A stretch of 64,000 nucleotides of DNA, taken from NCBI GenBank assembly GCA_016709875.1, contig JADJLZ010000005.1, positions 124,001 to 188,000 of the forward strand, given 5' to 3'. A program made the translations under genes and the position numbers. Position 1 is the stretch's first letter. Each line of letters begins with the position of its first letter. A model generated the notes under the pieces. The model had not been told where the DNA came from. It ran no database searches and saw only the letters and a list, made by a program, of their open reading frames with translations. The stretch is from Planctomycetota bacterium. Its GTDB lineage: Bacteria; Planctomycetota; UBA1135; GCA-002686595. Positions 17,440-26,602 of the stretch are shown here, one piece after another.

Positions 17440-18258
17440 ATGTTCGTCCTCGCGCTCGTGAACCAGAAGGGCGGTTGCGGGAAGACCACGGTCGCCGTGA
17501 ACCTCGCAGGTGCGCTCGCGCAGCTGGGTCACAGCACGCTGCTCATCGATCTTGACCCGCAGGCGCACGCGACGATGGCGCTCGGCTGCGCCCCGCGCGC
17601 CGGCGTCGACGCGACGGTCTTCGACGTGCTCGCGGGCGAGACGAGCCTCGACGAGGCCGCCGTCGCGGCAAGCGGAGGTGTGTGGCTCGTGCCCGCTGCG
17701 CTCGAGCTGGCCGAGTTCGAGGAGCTCGCCGCGCGCCTCCTGCACCCCGAGGGCATCCTGGCCGAACGCCTCGAACCCACGCGCGAGAGCTTCGATTTCG
17801 TCGTGCTCGACTGTCCGCCGCGCGCGGACGGCGTTCTGACGGCCAACGCGCTGCGCGCCTGCGATTGCGCGGTGTTGGTGGTCGAGACGGGCGCTTTCGC
17901 ATTGCAGGGCGCGATCGCGGCACAACGCATCCTGCTCGAGCGCCACCAGCGCGAGGAGCATGCGTTCGGAGTGCGCGTGCTCGCCACGATGTTCGACCGG
18001 CGTCTGCGCATCGCGCGCGAGATCCTGATCGCGCTGCAAGCGCGTTTCGGCCCGGCGCTCTTCCACACCGCCATCCGCGAGAGCGTGCGCCTGCGCGAGG
18101 TCGCGGCGCTCGGCGCTCCGGTGCAGGTGATCGATCCCTCCTCGCGTTCCTGCCAGGACTTCCGCGCCCTGGCCGCCGAGGTGCTCGCGCTCGCCGCGGG
18201 CGAAGAACAGCCCGAGTCACGCACAACCGCGTCCGCTGCGGACGCCGGAACGAGGTAG
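17440..18258 (+). CDS. ParA/Soj family ATPase
   Basis: 272 residues. The deviant Walker A is VNQKGGCGKTTVAVNLA at about residues 8-24, Walker A' is LLIDLDPQAHAT and Walker B is FVVLDCPPRADGVLTANAL. The length and motifs match chromosomal or orphan ParA proteins that use ATP-driven gradients on the nucleoid to position DNA or protein complexes. No parB gene follows. Instead a helix-hairpin-helix protein gene begins two bases after the stop, so this may be an orphan ParA with a non-ParB partner. Confidence 0.85.
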   Translation: MFVLALVNQKGGCGKTTVAVNLAGALAQLGHSTLLIDLDPQAHATMALGCAPRAGVDATVFDVLAGETSLDEAAVAASGGVWLVPAALELAEFEELAARLLHPEGILAERLEPTRESFDFVVLDCPPRADGVLTANALRACDCAVLVVETGAFALQGAIAAQRILLERHQREEHAFGVRVLATMFDRRLRIAREILIALQARFGPALFHTAIRESVRLREVAALGAPVQVIDPSSRSCQDFRALAAEVLALAAGEEQPESRTTASAADAGTR

Positions 18259-18260
18259 AG

Positions 18261-19070
18261 ATGGACGCACTGGCATTGCTTTGCACGCTGCACGCCGATG
18301 GTCCCGCCACGTGGCGGTCGCTGCGCGAGAACGGCTGCGACTCGCTGGCCGGGCTCTCTCGCTTCCAGCCCGATGAGCTCTCCGAGATCCTGGGCGGGAC
18401 GACTGCGAGCGCGAAACGCTTCCTGCGCGAGGCGCGTCTGCTCGGCGAGCGTTCGGGCCATTCCTGGCTCGAGCGCGAGGAGTCCGCGCCGAGCGTGCAC
18501 GCCGCCGCGCCCGCGGCTGTCGCGCTGCCCGAGCTCACGGAGGAGGTCGTGCTTCCGATGCGCGACCAGCAGATCGTCGACGATGTGTTGCGCGCCTGGC
18601 GCGAAGAGGACACGAAGGAGTTCGCCCAGGGCGTGGCCGCGCCGGAGCCCGCGCCCGCTGCGCCGGCTCCCGAACCCCTCGTCGCGCGCGGGACCGCGCT
18701 CGAACCTGGACTCGTCGATGGGCTGAGCGAGAGCGCTTGCGAGCGCCTGCACGCCGAGGACGTGCACACGCTCGAGGATCTCGTCGATTCGGACCTGGGC
18801 CAAATCGCGCTGCACTCGGGCCTGGGCTACTCGCGCCTGTACCGCTGGCGCTCGCTCGCGGAGCGCCAACTGCGCAGCCAGCTGCGAACGGAACGCGCGA
18901 TGGATGCGCAGGCACCCGAGTCGTTCCCCGAGGAGCGCCTCTCGCCGGCCGAGATCCCGATGCTCGCGCCCGCCCGCGATCTGCTGGCGATCCCCGGGCG
19001 CGCGGAGCTCCCGCGCCGTTCGGTGCGCTGGTCGCCGCTCGAAGAGGGGGCCGCCGGCCCCTTCGCCTGA
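18261..19070 (+). CDS. Helix-hairpin-helix protein encoded next to ParA
   Basis: 269 residues from ATG 18261, two bases after the ParA stop. Residues about 15-65 (SLRENGCDSLAGLSRFQP onward) and about 150-200 (LSESACERLHAEDVHTLEDL, then LHSGLGYSRLYRWRSLAE) each read as helix-hairpin-helix-like modules, as in proteins that bind DNA non-specifically. They are joined by an Ala/Pro/Glu-rich linker at about 120-145. I do not recognise a named family. Close coupling to ParA suggests it could supply the DNA- or cargo-binding role that ParB plays elsewhere, but that is inference. Confidence 0.65.
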   Translation: MDALALLCTLHADGPATWRSLRENGCDSLAGLSRFQPDELSEILGGTTASAKRFLREARLLGERSGHSWLEREESAPSVHAAAPAAVALPELTEEVVLPMRDQQIVDDVLRAWREEDTKEFAQGVAAPEPAPAAPAPEPLVARGTALEPGLVDGLSESACERLHAEDVHTLEDLVDSDLGQIALHSGLGYSRLYRWRSLAERQLRSQLRTERAMDAQAPESFPEERLSPAEIPMLAPARDLLAIPGRAELPRRSVRWSPLEEGAAGPFA

Positions 19071-19105
19071 GCCGCGTGCGCTGGCGCGCGGACGCCGCTG
19101 CGCGT

Positions 19106-19111
19106 TAGTCT
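19106..19111 (+). promoter_or_regulatory. -10-like box before the aminotransferase gene
   Basis: TAGTCT in the context GCGTTAGTCT. It lies 39 nt before the favoured TTG start (19151), so here a short leader with a Shine-Dalgarno (GGAG) would be present. Confidence 0.35.
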
Positions 19112-19150
19112 GTGCGCCCGCTCGATCCTGGGCGGCCCCGGAGATCCGCC

Positions 19151-20395
19151 TTGCCCGGCACCGTGAACCCCGCCTCTGCGTCGACCCTGATCCCTTCCGC
19201 CGCCGGCCGCTCGGGGGACGACCCGATCTTCGCCCTCAACTCCGAGGCCAAGCGCCGGGCCGCCGCGGGCGAGTCCGTGATCAACGCGACGCTCGGCGCG
19301 CTGATGGAGGACGACGGCTCGCTGGCCGTGATCCCGAGCGTGATCGAGGCGCTCGCGCGCGTGCCGAGCCAGAAGGCCGCGGCCTACGCGCCCATCTCGG
19401 GCGACGCGAAGTTCCTCGAGGCCGTGATCGCGGATGTCTACGGCCCGGGGGAGCTCGCGGCGCAGACCGTCGCCGCGGCGACGCCGGGTGGCACGGGCGC
19501 GCTGTACCACGCGCTCACGAATTTCCTCGAGCCGGGCCAGGCGCTGCTGACCACGAGCTACTTCTGGGGCCCGTACCAGACGATCGCCTCGCACACCGGC
19601 CGGCGCCTGGAGACCTTCGAGATGTTCGCGCCCTCGGGCGGCTTCCACCTCGCGGCCTTCGAGGCTGCGCTCACGCGCCAACTCGAGCAGCAGGGCCGCG
19701 CGCTGCTGTTCCTCAACTCGCCCTGCCACAACCCGACCGGCTACTCGCTCGACGAGCGCGAGTGGGAAGCTCTCGCCGGCATCGTGCAGCGCGCCGGCGA
19801 GCGCGCGCCGCTGGTCGTGCTGGTCGACCTCGCCTACGCGCGCTTTGGCTCGAAGAGTTCGCAGAGCTGGACGCGCCACGTGCCGCAGATGAGCTCCGCA
19901 GCGACCGTGCTCGTTGCCTGGTCGGCCTCCAAGGCCTTTGCGCAGTACGGTGCGCGCGTCGGCGCGCTGCTCGCGACCTGTGGCGCCGCGGCCGAGCGCA
20001 CGCGCATCGCGAACGCGCTCTCCTTCGCCTGCCGCGGCACCTGGTCGAACTGCAATCACCTCGGCCTGCTGGCGATCTCCGAGCTGCTCTCCGAGCCTGC
20101 GCTGCGCGCGCGCGCCGACCTCGAGCGCGAGCGCCTGATCCGCCTGCTCGACGAGCGCGTCGGCGCCTTCAACCGCGAGGCCGCGCGCGCGGGCCTCCAG
20201 TACCCGCGCTACGAGGGCGGCTTCTTCGTCTCGGTCTTCACGCCCGAGCCCGAAGCCTGCGCCGCCAAGCTGCGCGAGGAGGGCATTTTCGTCGTGCCGC
20301 TCAAGGGCGGAGCCGTGCGCATCGCGCTGTGCTCGACGCCGGCCAGGGACGTGCCGCGCCTGGTCGCGGCGCTCGGGCGCGCGACCGGAAGGTGA
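19151..20395 (+). CDS. Class I/II pyridoxal-phosphate aminotransferase
   Basis: 414 residues with an aspartate-aminotransferase fold. Motifs: N-terminal NATLGAL, the PLP-binding glycine-rich ATPGGTGALYHAL, NSPCHNPTGYSLD, the Asp that pairs with the pyridine nitrogen in VVLVDLAYARFG, and the Schiff-base lysine in AWSASKAFAQYGARVG. A final Arg region (GAVRIALCS) would bind the substrate carboxylate. The overall pattern is closest to aromatic-amino-acid transaminases, but the substrate is not certain. TTG 19151 is preferred over upstream codons because GGAG lies about nine bases before it. The next gene starts seven bases after the stop. Confidence 0.85.
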   Translation: MPGTVNPASASTLIPSAAGRSGDDPIFALNSEAKRRAAAGESVINATLGALMEDDGSLAVIPSVIEALARVPSQKAAAYAPISGDAKFLEAVIADVYGPGELAAQTVAAATPGGTGALYHALTNFLEPGQALLTTSYFWGPYQTIASHTGRRLETFEMFAPSGGFHLAAFEAALTRQLEQQGRALLFLNSPCHNPTGYSLDEREWEALAGIVQRAGERAPLVVLVDLAYARFGSKSSQSWTRHVPQMSSAATVLVAWSASKAFAQYGARVGALLATCGAAAERTRIANALSFACRGTWSNCNHLGLLAISELLSEPALRARADLERERLIRLLDERVGAFNREAARAGLQYPRYEGGFFVSVFTPEPEACAAKLREEGIFVVPLKGGAVRIALCSTPARDVPRLVAALGRATGR

Positions 20396-20402
20396 GCGGG
20401 GG

Positions 20403-21218
20403 ATGGACGCTCCCCCTGCGCAGCGCGATCCCTCGAGCGACTGGGAGCTCGCGCATCGCTACGGCCCGCGCGTCCACATCCTCGACAACGTCTTCCTGCT
20501 CTCGGCGCTCGCGCGCATCGGTTCGCCGCAGGTCGCGCACCGCGACCTGATGGCGCTCCTGCGCACGGTCTACCAATCGCTGCTCGTCACCGCCTGCGGC
20601 CGCGAGCTCCCGCGCCGTGCGGTCGAGCGCCAGACGCGCATGGCCGCTGCGCACCCGCAAGCCGGCTTCTACCGCGGCCCGGCCTTCGACGAGCGGACCG
20701 AGGTCGTGGTGGTCGACATCATCCGCGCCGGGATCGTGCCCGCGCAGGTGTGCTTCGAGCTGCTCGTGAGCCTGCTCGACGAACAGCGCGTGCGCCTGGA
20801 CCACTTGACCATGGCGCGCCGCTCCGACGCGCAGGGCCACGTCACCGGCGTCGACCTCTCGGGCTCGAAGATCGGCGGGCGCATCGAGGGCTCCGTGCTG
20901 CTCCTGCCCGACCCGATGGGCGCGACCGGCGCGACGACCGTGCGCGCGCTGCGGCACTACGCGGAGCACTGGGGCAAGCCGGCCAAGGTGATCGCGCTGC
21001 CGATGATCGCGACGCCCGAGTATCTGCGCGCGGTGCTCGAGGCGAACGCGGAGCTGGTCGTGTACACCGCGCGCTTGGACCGCGGCCTCTCCGACGCAGA
21101 GGTGCTCGCGACGATCCCGGGCACGCACTGGGATCGCGAGAAGGGCCTCGACGAGCAGAGCTACATCGTCCCCGGTGCCGGAGGCATGGGGGAGGTGATC
21201 AACAATGCGTGGTGCTGA
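20403..21218 (+). CDS. Uracil phosphoribosyltransferase homologue
   Basis: 271 residues, longer than typical Upp (about 208). The PRPP-binding loop LLPDPMGATGATTVRAL and the C-terminal uracil-binding stretch SYIVPGAGGMGEVIN match the UPRT family, as does VVDIIRAGIVPAQV (counterpart of the R-A-G motif). The N-terminal about 55 residues are extra. In the salvage pathway the reaction is uracil plus PRPP to UMP. The substrate could differ, since segment YTARLDRGLSDAEVLATIPG is expanded relative to Upp. It overlaps the following kinase gene by 14 bases. Confidence 0.75.
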   Translation: MDAPPAQRDPSSDWELAHRYGPRVHILDNVFLLSALARIGSPQVAHRDLMALLRTVYQSLLVTACGRELPRRAVERQTRMAAAHPQAGFYRGPAFDERTEVVVVDIIRAGIVPAQVCFELLVSLLDEQRVRLDHLTMARRSDAQGHVTGVDLSGSKIGGRIEGSVLLLPDPMGATGATTVRALRHYAEHWGKPAKVIALPMIATPEYLRAVLEANAELVVYTARLDRGLSDAEVLATIPGTHWDREKGLDEQSYIVPGAGGMGEVINNAWC

Positions 21219-21822
21219 GGCTCCAGCCGCGCGCAGCACGGGAGAAGCGCCGAGACTGGTCGTGCTCGCCGGACCGAACGGTGCGGGCAAGTCGACCACC
21301 GCGCCCTCGATCCTGCGCGATGCCCTCGCGGTGCGCGAGTTCGTGAACGCGGACACGATCGCGCAAGGGTTGTCGGCCTTCGACGTCGATGCAGCCGCGA
21401 TCCGTGCGGGTCGGATCATGCTCGACCGCATCCATGAACTCGCTCGAGAGCGTGTCGACTTCGCTTTCGAAACAACTCTCGCAAGCCGGAGTTTCGCGCC
21501 GTGGATCCGGCAGTTGGGCAGCGCTGGGTATCAGATCGAGCTCGTGTTCGTCTGGCTGGCGTCGCCCGAACTGGCTGTTGCGCGAGTGGCGAGTCGGGTT
21601 CGCCGTGGTGGGCATTCCGTGCCCGAATCAGTCATCCGACGTCGGTATGAGCGCGGCCTACGGAACTTCTTCCAGCTCTACCGACCACTCGCGGACCACT
21701 GGCACTTTCTCGACAACTCTGGCCCCAGGCCGATTCACCGGATTGCCGAGGGAGTCGGAGTGGGAGAGAATAGGATCGAAGATGAACGACTCTGGCAGCA
21801 ACTCGTCGAGCAATGGGAATGA
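21205..21822 (+). CDS. Zeta-toxin-like P-loop kinase
   Basis: 205 residues. Walker A VVLAGPNGAGKSTTAPS is at about residues 20-36, followed by EFVNADTIAQGL and FAFETTLASRSFAPWI, both hallmarks of zeta-toxin/AAA_33 kinases, and then an Arg-rich segment RRGGHSVPESVIRRRYERG. Zeta toxins are known to phosphorylate UDP-N-acetylglucosamine and poison cell-wall synthesis. Some chromosomal relatives have other targets. It overlaps the upstream gene by 14 bp and its small downstream partner by 41 bp. The classical epsilon antitoxin gene is not upstream, so toxicity is inferred. Confidence 0.8.
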   Translation: MRGAEAPAARSTGEAPRLVVLAGPNGAGKSTTAPSILRDALAVREFVNADTIAQGLSAFDVDAAAIRAGRIMLDRIHELARERVDFAFETTLASRSFAPWIRQLGSAGYQIELVFVWLASPELAVARVASRVRRGGHSVPESVIRRRYERGLRNFFQLYRPLADHWHFLDNSGPRPIHRIAEGVGVGENRIEDERLWQQLVEQWE

Positions 21823-21994
21823 GGCCGAGCGTCGACTGACCGAGTCTGATCGGATCGTCGCCGCCGCGCGGAAGGCCACAGCCGAAGCTATCCGCCAGCA
21901 CAAATTGCTCGGGGATCCCATCGCGGTGTGGCGCGACGGCAAGGTCGTCATCGTGCCGCCCGTAGAGATCCGTGAGACACCCGACGACTACTGA
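21782..21994 (+). CDS. Small partner of the zeta-like kinase, candidate antitoxin
   Basis: 70 residues from ATG 21782, within the end of the kinase gene in another frame. A Ser/Asn-rich N-terminus leads into a helix (ESDRIVAAARKATAEAIRQH) and a short beta segment (IAVWRDGKVVIVPPVEI). Small proteins with this helix plus W-R-D-G-K-V-V core commonly follow zeta-like kinases, and I take it as the antitoxin or accessory subunit. Its stop overlaps the 3' end of the convergent efflux gene. The frame assignment rests on this recurring pattern, not on a solved family. Confidence 0.65.
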   Translation: MNDSGSNSSSNGNEAERRLTESDRIVAAARKATAEAIRQHKLLGDPIAVWRDGKVVIVPPVEIRETPDDY

Positions 21995-24900
21995 CGCTCC
22001 GCCAGTTTCGGCAGCGCCTCGCTCGACCAGCCGCCGCCGAGCGCCTTGACCAGCTGCACCGCCGCGGCGAAGCGCGCGCCCTCGGTCTGTGCCAGCGCGC
22101 GTTCGAGCGCGAGCGCGTTGCGATCGCTGTCGAGCACGTCGAGGTAGCCCGAGAAGCCCGCGTCGAAACGCTGGCGCGCGAGCTGGGCGCCGTTGCGCGC
22201 CGCCTCGAGCGCCTCGGACTGCGCCGCGGACTGCTCGCGCAAGAGGCGCGTGGCGGCGAGTGCGTCGTCCACCTCGCGCAGCGCGACCAGCACCTGCTGG
22301 CGGTAGGCGGCGACACTCTCCTCCCAGGCGGCCTTGGCGCGCTCGACCTCGGCCGAGAGCCGCCCGCCGTTGAAGATCGGAACCGTGATCCCCGCGCCGA
22401 TGTTCCAGATGCGGCTGGGGAAATCGAGCAGGTCGGTGAGCTCGTTGCTCTCGTAGCCCGCGCCCGCGGTCAGGCGGAAGGACGGCAGGCGCGCGGCCTC
22501 GGCGACGCCGATCTGCGCGTTGCGCGAGGCGAGCACGCGTTCGGCGGCGACGATGTCGGGACGGCGTTCGAGCAGCTCGCCGGGCAATCCGGCGGGCACG
22601 AGCGGCGGCTCGCTCGGCAGGCTGGCGCGTTCGGCGATCTCGAGCCCGGCGGCGCTGGTGCCCGTGAGCAGCGCCAGGGCGCGCGCGAGTTCGCCGCGCG
22701 AGCGCGTCGCGCCCGAGAGCTCGGCCTGCGTGCTGGCCGACTCGGCGTGCGCGCGCGCGAGATCGAGCTCGGTGCCCGTGCCCTGGTCCATGCGCGACTG
22801 CGCGATCTCGAGCGCCTGGCGGCGCAGGTCGAGCGTGCGCCGCAGCGCCGCGACCTCGACGTCGGCCGCGCGCACGGCGAAGTACAGGCTCGCGACCTCG
22901 GCCTGCACCGAGAGTCGCGCACCCGCGAGCAGCGCTTCCTGCGCCTGCTCGCCGCGCTGGGCGGCTTCGATGCCGCTGTGCACGCCGCCGAAGACGTCGG
23001 GTTCCCAGCTCGCGTCGAGCGGGACGCGCAGCGAGGTCTGGTGCGAGATGGGGATGCGGAAGGCGGAGTTCTCCGAGTTGCGGCTGCGCGTGGCGCTCGG
23101 GTCGAAGCTGAGGCTCGGCTCGAGCCCTCCGCGCGCGCCACGCGTCTGCGCGCGCGCCTGCTGCACGCGCGCGGTCGCGGCCGCGAGGTCCTGGTTGTGC
23201 TCGGCCGCGCGCTGCTCGAGCGCGTCGAGCTCGGCCTCGCCGAAGATCGTCCACCAGTGCTCGCCCGGGATCTCCGGGGCGGCAGTTTGCGTGGACTGCG
23301 AGAAGCCCGCCGGCACGTCGAGCTCCGGACGCCTGTAGTCCGGACCGGCGTGCGCGGCGCAGCCCTGCAGGAAGAGCGCGGCGAGGACGAGCGAAGCGAT
23401 CACGCCGCCGGTTTGCGCGAGGGGGGCGCGGTGGTGTTTCTCCGCGGCCTTGCGGGCGTTCCAGCTGCGCATTAGGATCGCGTAGAACACCGGTGTGAGC
23501 ACGAGGCCGAGGAAGGTCACGCCGATCATCCCGGAGAAGACCGCGATGCCCATCGCGCGGCGCATCTCGGAGCCAGCGCCGTGGCTCGCCACGAGCGGGT
23601 ACACGCCGGCGATGAAGGCGATGCTGGTCATCAGGATCGGGCGCAGGCGCAAGCGTGCGGCCGCGACGGCGGCGTCGGCGGCGGAGAGGCCCTCCTCCTG
23701 CTTCACGCGCGCGAACTCGACGATCAGGATCGCGTTCTTGCAGGCCAGACCGACGAGCACGATCAGGCCGATCTGCGTGAAGATGTTGTTGTCACCGTGC
23801 CGGAGCCACACGCCGACCAGCGCGAAGAGCAGGCACAGCGGCACGATCAGGATGATCGCCAGCGGCATGCGAAAGCTCTCGTACTGCGCCGCGAGCACCA
23901 GGAACACGAGCAGGATGCACAACGGGTAGACGTAGGCCGCGGTGTTGCCGGCGAGGATGCGCTGGTAGGTGAGCTCGGTCCACTCGAAGCTCATGCCCGA
24001 GGGCAAGCCCTTCTTCGCGATGTTCGCCATCAGCTCCTCGGCCTGGCCCGAGCTGTAGCCGTCCGCGGGACCGCCGCTGATCTCTGCCGCGGGAGAGCCG
24101 TTGTAGCGCATCACGCGGTCGGGACCGTGCGCCTCCGAGACCTGCACGAGCGTGCCGAGCGGCAGCATCCCGCCCGATTCGTTGCGCACTTGCAGTCGCG
24201 CGATGTCGCTCGGGTCGTCGCGGAAGGAAGAGTCGGCCTGCACGATCACCTGGAAGGTACGGCCGAAGCGGTTGAAGTCGTTGACGTACAGCGAGCCGAG
24301 GTTCATCTGCAGCGCGTCGTAGACCTGTCCGAGCTGCACGTGCTGGGAACGCGCTTTCTCGCGGTCGATGTCGGCATGCAACTCGGGCACGTTGACCGTG
24401 AAGCCCGAGAAGGTGTTGGTCAGGCCGGGAGTCTGCCAGGCCTGGCCCACGAGCCCCTGCGTCGCGCCGTAGAGCGCGTCGTAGCCGAGGTCGCTCTTGT
24501 CCTCGACGTACAGTTTGAAGCCCCCGAGCGCGCCCATGCCGTTCACCGGCGGCGGTTGCACCGCGAGCACGAAGCCCTCCTGGATCGCGCTGAACTCGCG
24601 GTTCAGGTCGGCCGCGATCGCGGCGCCCGAGAGCTCCTCGCTGCTCCGCTTCTCGAAGGGCTCGAGGCCGATGAACACGATGCCCGCGTTGGGGGCGGCC
24701 GCGAAGCCATTGATCGAGAGGCCGGGGAAGGCGACGGTGTGCTCGACGCCCTTGTGCTTCATCGCGATCTCGCCCATGCGCCGGACCACGGCCTCGGTGC
24801 GGTCGAGCGAGGCCGCGTCGGGCAGCTGCGTGAAGGCGACGAGGTACTGCTTGTCCTGCGTGGGCACGAAGCCGGTCGGCGTCTTCTGGAAGGCCCACCA

Positions 24901-26580
24901 GGTCAGGAAGACCAGGCCCAGGTAGCCCGCGAGCATGAAGCCCTTGTGGCGGATCGCTCCCGCCACGCTGCGCGAGTAGTTGTGGCTGCCCATTTCGAAC
25001 AGGCGGTTGAAGGGCCGGAAGAACCAGCCCAGCAGGAAGTCGAGCACGCGCGTGATGCGGTCCTTGGGCGCGTCGTGCGCGCGCAGCAGCAGTGCGGAGA
25101 GCGCGGGCGAGAGCGTCAGCGAGTTGAAGGCCGAGATCACGGTCGAGATCGCGATCGTGATCGCGAACTGCTCGTAGAAACGGCCGGTGAGGCCGCTGAT
25201 GAACGCGGTCGGGATGAAGACCGCGCACAGCACCAGCGCCGTGGCGATGATCGGCCCGGTGACCTCCTTCATCGCCTGCGCGGTGGCATCCGCCGGGCTC
25301 TTGCCCAGGCTGATGTTGCGCTCGACGTTCTCGACGACCACGATCGCGTCGTCGACCACGATGCCGATGGCGAGCACCAGACCGAAGAGCGAGAGCGCGT
25401 TGATGCTGAAGCCGAAGGCGTGCATCGCCGCGAAGGTTCCGACGAGCGAGATGGGCACCGCGGCGAGCGGGATCAGCGAAGCGCGCCAGGTCTGCAGGAA
25501 GACGATCACCACGATCACGACCAGCGCGATGGCCTCGAGCAGCGTCGTGATCACGGCCTGGATCGACTTGCGCACGAAGACCGTCGGGTCGTAGACGATG
25601 CGGTACTCCAGATCGTCGGGGAAGTTCTTCGAGAGCTCCGCCAGCTTGGCGCGCACGTCGCTCGAGAGCTGCAGCGCGTTGGCGCCCGGCGACTGGAAGA
25701 TCGGCAGCGCGATCGCGACCTGGTTGTCGAGCAGCGAGCGCAGCGAGTAGCCCGAGGCACCGAGCTCGACGCGCGCGACGTCCGAGAGGTGCGTCTTCTG
25801 CCCCTGGGGCCCGACCTTCACGATGATCTTCTCGAACTCGTCCTCGGACACGAGGCGCCCCTGAGTGGTGAGCTGGGTCTCGAAGGCGCTCGGACTGCTG
25901 AGCGGCGACTGGCCGATGGCGCCGGCCGCGACCTGCGTGTTCTGCGCGCGGACCGCGTCGACGACGTCGCTGGCGGTCATGCCGCGCGCGGCGAGCTTGT
26001 CGGGGTCGAGCCAGATGCGCATGGCGAACTCGCCCGCACCGAAGATCTCGACGTCGCCGACGCCTTGGATGCGCGCGAGCTCGTCCTTCACCTGCAGCGA
26101 GGCGAAGTTGCGCAGGTAGATCTCGTCGTAGCGGCCCTTGGGCGAGACCAGGTGCGCCACCATCGTCAGGTCGGGCGACTGCTTGGTGGTCGTGACGCCC
26201 AGGCGCCGCACCTCTTCGGGCAGGCGCGGCAGCGCCTGCGCGACGCGGTTCTGCACCTGTACCTGCGCCTTGTCGACGTCGGTGCCCAGCTGGAAGGTGA
26301 CCGTCAGCGTCATCACGCCGTCGCTGGCCGCCTGCGAGAACATGTACATCTGGTTCTCGACGCCGTTGATGGCCTGTTCGAGCGGCGCTGCAACCGTCTC
26401 GGCGATCGTGCGCGCGTTGGCGCCCGGGTAGGCGGCGCGCACCACGATCGAGGGCGGCACGACTTCGGGGTATTCGCTCACCGGCAGGCGCAAGAGCGAG
26501 AGGGCGCCGACGATCAGGATCAGCACCGAGAGCACGCCCGCGAAGACGGGGCGGCGGATGAAAAACTGTGCGATGTTCAT
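21988..26580 (-). CDS. RND efflux pump fused to a TolC/NodT-type outer-membrane lipoprotein
   Basis: 1530 residues in one frame. Residues 1-1036 are an AcrB-like HAE1-RND transporter: MNIAQFFIRRPVFAGVLSVL at the start, the proton-relay pair in LAIGIVVDDAIVVVENVER, and the second-half motif GLIVLVGLACKNAILIVEFA. Near residue 1037 a Met begins a basic stretch, then a hydrophobic segment and lipobox LFLQGC, with Cys at 1074. From there to the end is a NodT-type outer-membrane factor (YRRPELDVPAGF; LLERRPDIVAAERVLASRNA; GAGITVPIFNGGRL). The second half looks like a complete lipoprotein with its own signal sequence. The start follows the adaptor gene by 22 nt. The RND C-terminus should be cytoplasmic, so the fusion is topologically odd. 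Confidence 0.9.
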   Translation of the reverse strand: MNIAQFFIRRPVFAGVLSVLILIVGALSLLRLPVSEYPEVVPPSIVVRAAYPGANARTIAETVAAPLEQAINGVENQMYMFSQAASDGVMTLTVTFQLGTDVDKAQVQVQNRVAQALPRLPEEVRRLGVTTTKQSPDLTMVAHLVSPKGRYDEIYLRNFASLQVKDELARIQGVGDVEIFGAGEFAMRIWLDPDKLAARGMTASDVVDAVRAQNTQVAAGAIGQSPLSSPSAFETQLTTQGRLVSEDEFEKIIVKVGPQGQKTHLSDVARVELGASGYSLRSLLDNQVAIALPIFQSPGANALQLSSDVRAKLAELSKNFPDDLEYRIVYDPTVFVRKSIQAVITTLLEAIALVVIVVIVFLQTWRASLIPLAAVPISLVGTFAAMHAFGFSINALSLFGLVLAIGIVVDDAIVVVENVERNISLGKSPADATAQAMKEVTGPIIATALVLCAVFIPTAFISGLTGRFYEQFAITIAISTVISAFNSLTLSPALSALLLRAHDAPKDRITRVLDFLLGWFFRPFNRLFEMGSHNYSRSVAGAIRHKGFMLAGYLGLVFLTWWAFQKTPTGFVPTQDKQYLVAFTQLPDAASLDRTEAVVRRMGEIAMKHKGVEHTVAFPGLSINGFAAAPNAGIVFIGLEPFEKRSSEELSGAAIAADLNREFSAIQEGFVLAVQPPPVNGMGALGGFKLYVEDKSDLGYDALYGATQGLVGQAWQTPGLTNTFSGFTVNVPELHADIDREKARSQHVQLGQVYDALQMNLGSLYVNDFNRFGRTFQVIVQADSSFRDDPSDIARLQVRNESGGMLPLGTLVQVSEAHGPDRVMRYNGSPAAEISGGPADGYSSGQAEELMANIAKKGLPSGMSFEWTELTYQRILAGNTAAYVYPLCILLVFLVLAAQYESFRMPLAIILIVPLCLLFALVGVWLRHGDNNIFTQIGLIVLVGLACKNAILIVEFARVKQEEGLSAADAAVAAARLRLRPILMTSIAFIAGVYPLVASHGAGSEMRRAMGIAVFSGMIGVTFLGLVLTPVFYAILMRSWNARKAAEKHHRAPLAQTGGVIASLVLAALFLQGCAAHAGPDYRRPELDVPAGFSQSTQTAAPEIPGEHWWTIFGEAELDALEQRAAEHNQDLAAATARVQQARAQTRGARGGLEPSLSFDPSATRSRNSENSAFRIPISHQTSLRVPLDASWEPDVFGGVHSGIEAAQRGEQAQEALLAGARLSVQAEVASLYFAVRAADVEVAALRRTLDLRRQALEIAQSRMDQGTGTELDLARAHAESASTQAELSGATRSRGELARALALLTGTSAAGLEIAERASLPSEPPLVPAGLPGELLERRPDIVAAERVLASRNAQIGVAEAARLPSFRLTAGAGYESNELTDLLDFPSRIWNIGAGITVPIFNGGRLSAEVERAKAAWEESVAAYRQQVLVALREVDDALAATRLLREQSAAQSEALEAARNGAQLARQRFDAGFSGYLDVLDSDRNALALERALAQTEGARFAAAVQLVKALGGGWSSEALPKLAERQ

Positions 26581-26602
26581 GGTTTCGTGCTTTCCGCGCG
26601 GC

